A stretch of DNA of 64,000 bases from Cellulosimicrobium cellulans. GTDB taxonomy: Bacteria > Actinomycetota > Actinomycetes > Actinomycetales > Cellulomonadaceae. Each line of letters opens with the position of its first letter. Within the stretch, counting starts at the first letter, position 1. Shown one piece after another: positions 61,266 to 64,000 of the stretch. The translations under genes were made by a program, and so were the position numbers. The stretch covers positions 2,790,001-2,854,000 of the forward strand of contig NZ_JAFBCN010000001.1 of NCBI RefSeq assembly GCF_016907755.1. The letters are read 5' to 3'. A model generated the notes under the pieces. That model was not told the DNA's origin. It worked only from the letters and a program-made list of their open reading frames with translations, and ran no database searches.

Positions 61266-62747
61266 TCACTGCCCGGCCTGGAGCTGGGTCAGGGCCGCCT
61301 CGACGGCCTCGAGGGTCGCCCGCGCCTCGGCGACGGCCTCCACCAGCGCGCCGACGACGTCGACGGGGGCGCCCTCGTCCTCCTCGTCGACGAGCGACTC
61401 GGCGCCCTGGACGAACGGCCGCGCCCCGGCGAGCGCACCCGCCTGGACGAGCCGGCCGATCGCGGGGTTCACGACCGGGTCGAAGAGGTCGCCGGGGTCG
61501 AAGATCCCCTCCTGGAGCGTGTCCCCGGGTCCCGTGCCGACGTCGCCCGCGAACCCGGTCGCGACCGGGGTGTCCGTAGCGAACCGCGTGTCGGCCTGGA
61601 AGATCGAGTCCAGGGCGCGCGGGGTACCGCCCTGGTCCCGGAGGAACGACGTCCCGATCTGGTCGGCGACCGTGTGGGAGTCGGCCTGCTTGATCGTGAG
61701 CACGTCGACCGCCCGCGCCGTGTCGGCCGCGCGGAGCGTGCCGACCTGGTCGGCCGCCTTGACGGTCGCGATGACGTCCTGCGCCAGCGACGTGAGGACG
61801 TCGTCGGCGACGGCGGTGCGCGACCCGTGCGGCAGCGCCTGGAGCGTCGGCGACACCGCCCGGATGCCCGCGATCGCGGTCCCGAAGTTGGCGCCGGTGC
61901 CCGACGCGTTGCAGCCGCCGTTGGTGTGCACGCCCACGAGCTCGCCCGTCGGCCCGAGGATCCCGGACCCGGAGTTGCCGCCGAGCGTGTCGATGTCGTT
62001 GTAGCGGACCTGGTTCGTCGTGACGGTGGTCGCGGGCCCGGCCTCGACCCGCTTCGGCATCCCCGCCGGGTGGCCGATGATCGCGAGCATGTCGCCGACG
62101 GCCGGGTTGCCGGTCGCGACGGCGGTGAACCCGTAGGTGTTCCCCGGGTTGCCGCCCACGCGCACGACCGCCATGTCGAGCCCGCCGAGGCGGTACTCGA
62201 CGAGCGCGAGGATCGGGAAGCTCACCTCGGTGCGCAGCACCCCGCCAGGGTCCACCTGGTAGAGCACGTTGATGTGCATGCTCGTCGCGATCTGCTGCGG
62301 CGTGACGACCTGCATCGAGCCGTTCTGGCGGGGCAGGACCCACCCGTCGGCGCTCTGGTCGAACAGGTGCCCGCACGTGAGCACCAGGTCCGGGGCGATG
62401 AGCGTGCCGCTGCCCCAGCGGACGCCGTCGACGTTGCCGGGGTTGGTGAAGACGCCGCCGAGCCCGGTGTTCCACTGCACCTGGACGGCCTGCTTCTGGT
62501 GGGCGTTCACGTACGCCTGCGTGACGCCCAGGGTGCCGTCGTACTGCTCGACGGGCTGGGAGTCGTCGGTGGCGCCGCAGATGGACTCGAGCATCTCGGA
62601 GTACGTGGGCTCGTCGCCCGCGATGGACTCGAGCGTCAGCGGGATCCGCTCGGGGAGCGGCGGGTAGAGCGCGTCGACGGTGTCCGGCGTCTCCGGCACC
62701 TCGCGCCGGGTCGGCTTCCGGGACGTCGACTTCCTGGTTCCAGGCAT
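61266..62747 (-). CDS. Trypsin-like serine protease with repeat-rich C-terminal tail
   Basis: A 493-residue protein with no signal peptide. Residues about 70-300 form a chymotrypsin-fold protease with H127 (LVLTCGHLF), D191 (LGGLDMAVVRV) and S259 (TLGGNSGSGILGPTGELVGVHTNGGC). The N-terminal 60 residues are charged and the tail (about 305-493) has degenerate repeats, for example TVKAADQVGT at 328-337 and TVADQIGT at 359-366, many Asp/Thr/Lys residues, an FDPGDLFDPVVNP motif and a final helix (VVGALVEAVAEARATLEAVEAAL). Four bases separate it from the ATP-grasp gene. GAGGGGG precedes ATG 62747. Confidence 0.88.
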   Translation of the reverse strand: MPGTRKSTSRKPTRREVPETPDTVDALYPPLPERIPLTLESIAGDEPTYSEMLESICGATDDSQPVEQYDGTLGVTQAYVNAHQKQAVQVQWNTGLGGVFTNPGNVDGVRWGSGTLIAPDLVLTCGHLFDQSADGWVLPRQNGSMQVVTPQQIATSMHINVLYQVDPGGVLRTEVSFPILALVEYRLGGLDMAVVRVGGNPGNTYGFTAVATGNPAVGDMLAIIGHPAGMPKRVEAGPATTVTTNQVRYNDIDTLGGNSGSGILGPTGELVGVHTNGGCNASGTGANFGTAIAGIRAVSPTLQALPHGSRTAVADDVLTSLAQDVIATVKAADQVGTLRAADTARAVDVLTIKQADSHTVADQIGTSFLRDQGGTPRALDSIFQADTRFATDTPVATGFAGDVGTGPGDTLQEGIFDPGDLFDPVVNPAIGRLVQAGALAGARPFVQGAESLVDEEDEGAPVDVVGALVEAVAEARATLEAVEAALTQLQAGQ

Positions 62748-62904
62748 CGGGTTCCCCCTCGGTTCGGTCCCCCTGCACCTGGAGGGAGGTGGGGGCGGGC
62801 CTGCTCGTGCGGGGTGGGAGCGGGTGAAGCACGCGGGTCGAGCGGCCGCCCGCCGAGCGGCCGGAGCGCACCCCGCGACGGCGAGGAGCGCCCCGGCCGA
62901 CGCG

Positions 62905-63321
62905 TCAGCGGCTCGCCACGACGTCGAGCACCCAGGTCACGCCGAACCGGTCCGTGAGCATCCCGTACAGCGGCGCCCAGTCGGACGACGCGAGCGGCGC
63001 GACGACGGTCGCGCCCTCGACGAGCGCGTCCCAGTAGCCGCGGACCTCCTCGACGTCGTCGCCGCGCACGGAGACGAAGAACGGCGCCTCGCCCGGGCTC
63101 CAGGGTCGTCCCGCCGGGACGTCGTAGGCCATCACGCGGAAGCCGCTCGACGCGCTGACCTGACCCCAGACGACGAGGTCGGCCTCGGCCGGGTCCGGCG
63201 CCTGGCCCAGGTCGCCGTACGTGGTGAGGACGAGGTCGCCGCCGAACACGGCGCGGTAGTGCTCGAGCGCGGCGCGGGCGTCGCCGCGGAAGTTGAGGTG
63301 CGGGGTGGTCTGGACGGACAT
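62905..63321 (-). CDS. PhnB-like VOC family protein
   Basis: A 138-residue VOC protein of the PhnB/DUF1428-like group: TPHLNFRGDARAALEHYRAVFGGDLVLTTYGDLG, PWSPGEAPFFVSVRGDDVEEVRGYWDALVEGATVVAPLA and DWAPLYGMLTDRFGVTWVLDV. Such genes often sit next to YafY/WYL regulators, as here (divergent). GAAGGAG before ATG 63321. Confidence 0.92.
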   Translation of the reverse strand: MSVQTTPHLNFRGDARAALEHYRAVFGGDLVLTTYGDLGQAPDPAEADLVVWGQVSASSGFRVMAYDVPAGRPWSPGEAPFFVSVRGDDVEEVRGYWDALVEGATVVAPLASSDWAPLYGMLTDRFGVTWVLDVVASR

Positions 63322-63416
63322 GACGTCTCCTTCGGGTCGGTCGTCGGGCCGCGGGTCGCGGTGCCCCGAGCTCCCGGGCTCGCCGCCCGGGCTCATGACG
63401 ACGACTCTCTCCGTCA

Positions 63417-63439
63417 ATGCGGACGGATAGCGTCCGCAT
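63417..63439. promoter_or_regulatory. Inverted-repeat operator over the WYL regulator promoter
   Basis: ATGCGGACG - five bases - CGTCCGCAT, a perfect 9-bp inverted repeat that encloses the -10 TAGCGT (63428-63433). Fits autoregulation of the WYL gene and possibly control of the divergent VOC gene. Confidence 0.7.
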
Positions 63440-63440
63440 G

Positions 63441-64000
63441 GTGCGCGAGCATGGGAGCATGACCGAGACGTCGCGCCGGACCCTCCTCCTGCTCGCGCTC
63501 CTCCAGGCGCGCCCGGACCGCACCGGCCCGGAGCTCGCGGACCGGCTCGGCGTCGACCCCCGGACCGTCCGTCGCGACGTCGAGCGCCTGCGCGACCTCG
63601 GCTACCGGGTCGTCGCCACGCGCGGCCGCGACGGCGGGTACCGGCTGGACGCCGGCGCGGAGCTCCCTCCCCTGCTGTTCGACGACGAGCAGGTCGTCGC
63701 GCTCGCCGTGGCGCTGCGCACCGTCGCGGTGAGCGGGACCGGCGACGCGATCGCGGAAGCGTCCGTGCGGGCGCTGACGACCGTGCGCCAGGTGCTGCCC
63801 GCGCGGCTGCGCCACCGGGTCGACGCCGTCGACGTCGCACCGGTCCCCGCCGGCCCCGGTCGTCCCACGCCCGCGGTGGACCTCGACGTGCTGCTCGCGG
63901 TGAGCGCCGCCACGCGACGCCACGAGGTGCTGCGGCTCGACCACGCCGCGCCGGGCTCGGCGGACGAGGGGGACTCCCCGAGTACGCCCGCGGCGCCGCG
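63441..64000 (+). CDS. HTH/WYL-domain transcriptional regulator (partial, cut by window end)
   Basis: The open frame runs to the window edge (187 codons seen). Winged HTH: SRRTLLLLALLQARPDRTGPELADRLGVDPRTVRRDVERLRDLGYRVVATRGRDGGYRLDAG, then ELPPLLFDDEQVVALAVALRTVAVSGTGDAIAEASVRALTTVRQVLPARLRHRVDAV, the usual YafY-type layout, with the WYL domain presumably beyond the edge. Start could be GTG 63441 (seven bases after TAGCGT), ATG 63438 or ATG 63459. Divergent from the PhnB-like VOC gene. Confidence 0.85.
   Translation, partial: MREHGSMTETSRRTLLLLALLQARPDRTGPELADRLGVDPRTVRRDVERLRDLGYRVVATRGRDGGYRLDAGAELPPLLFDDEQVVALAVALRTVAVSGTGDAIAEASVRALTTVRQVLPARLRHRVDAVDVAPVPAGPGRPTPAVDLDVLLAVSAATRRHEVLRLDHAAPGSADEGDSPSTPAAP

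Noticed and set aside
63414-63944. Minus-strand frame at the right edge
   Set aside because: Antisense to a WYL-type HTH regulator with a clear winged helix; no ribosome site or motif.

Overview
The window is 64 kb of very GC-rich DNA with strong C/G third-position bias. Genes are packed tightly: stop and start codons often overlap as ATGA or GTGA, and starts are frequently GTG. A paf-tat locus, WYL regulators, an ECF41 sigma factor, a DyP-loaded encapsulin, DtxR/IdeR-type iron boxes and TAnnnT -10 elements placed 6-7 nt before start codons all point to an actinomycete. The secreted pectate lyase and overall gene style suggest a plant- or soil-associated member of Micrococcales (Cellulosimicrobium/Cellulomonas-like), but genus is inference. 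I see no rRNA, tRNA, CRISPR array, phage module or IS element.

Layout. 0-3.6 kb (minus): pafB-pafC, a small membrane protein, tatA-tatC. 3.6-9.0 kb (plus): a six-gene translationally coupled operon DUF3866, DUF4129, small membrane protein, MoxR ATPase, DUF58, membrane protein. 9.1-13.4 kb: dps, a VOC protein, a truncated tyrosine-recombinase-like gene framed by 18-bp direct repeats, argG with an ARG-box-like site, and yigZ. 13.4-19.2 kb: UGPase, a frameshifted lipase-maturation-factor gene, yciO, threonine dehydratase and a divergent LysR. 19.3-21.3 kb: DyP peroxidase plus encapsulin. 21.3-25.0 kb: a small meroterpenoid-type cluster (UbiA prenyltransferase, type III PKS, ICMT-like methyltransferase, FAD monooxygenase). 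26.0-34.7 kb (minus): an iron-boxed hydroxamate siderophore operon with a fused acyltransferase-synthetase and a penicillin-acylase homologue. 34.8-39.3 kb: REC-flavoprotein, cNMP-histidine kinase, LtrA.

39.4-44 kb: an HNH endonuclease behind an attenuator-like leader, an EEP-family hydrolase, a P-loop kinase, a DHFR-like reductase and an AraC regulator. 43.8-46.7 kb: an iron-boxed siderophore-binding lipoprotein and a siderophore-interacting protein fused to a methyltransferase-like domain. 46.8-51.1 kb: pectate lyase under a LacI-type operator, a frameshifted small membrane gene, an MFS transporter and divergent LysR. 51.1-53 kb: an ABC-F ATPase preceded by an 8-codon leaderless ORF and mutually exclusive hairpins. 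54.4-56.6 kb: SDR-ECF41-SnoaL stress operon with an ECF41-type promoter. 56.7-64 kb: GNAT, VOC, TipAL-like MerR, a TetR/SDR divergent pair, a trypsin-like protease coupled to an ATP-grasp ligase, and a VOC/WYL divergent pair cut by the window end.

Functional links: iron is the clearest theme (siderophore synthesis, binding and reduction under matching iron boxes, plus Dps). Two compact gene systems deserve attention as possibly undescribed: the protease/ATP-grasp pair near 60-63 kb and the two leader-peptide/hairpin control regions at 39.45-39.6 and 51.1-51.35 kb. Three single-base deletions, at least two of them in or beside homopolymer runs, suggest either local decay or sequencing error.
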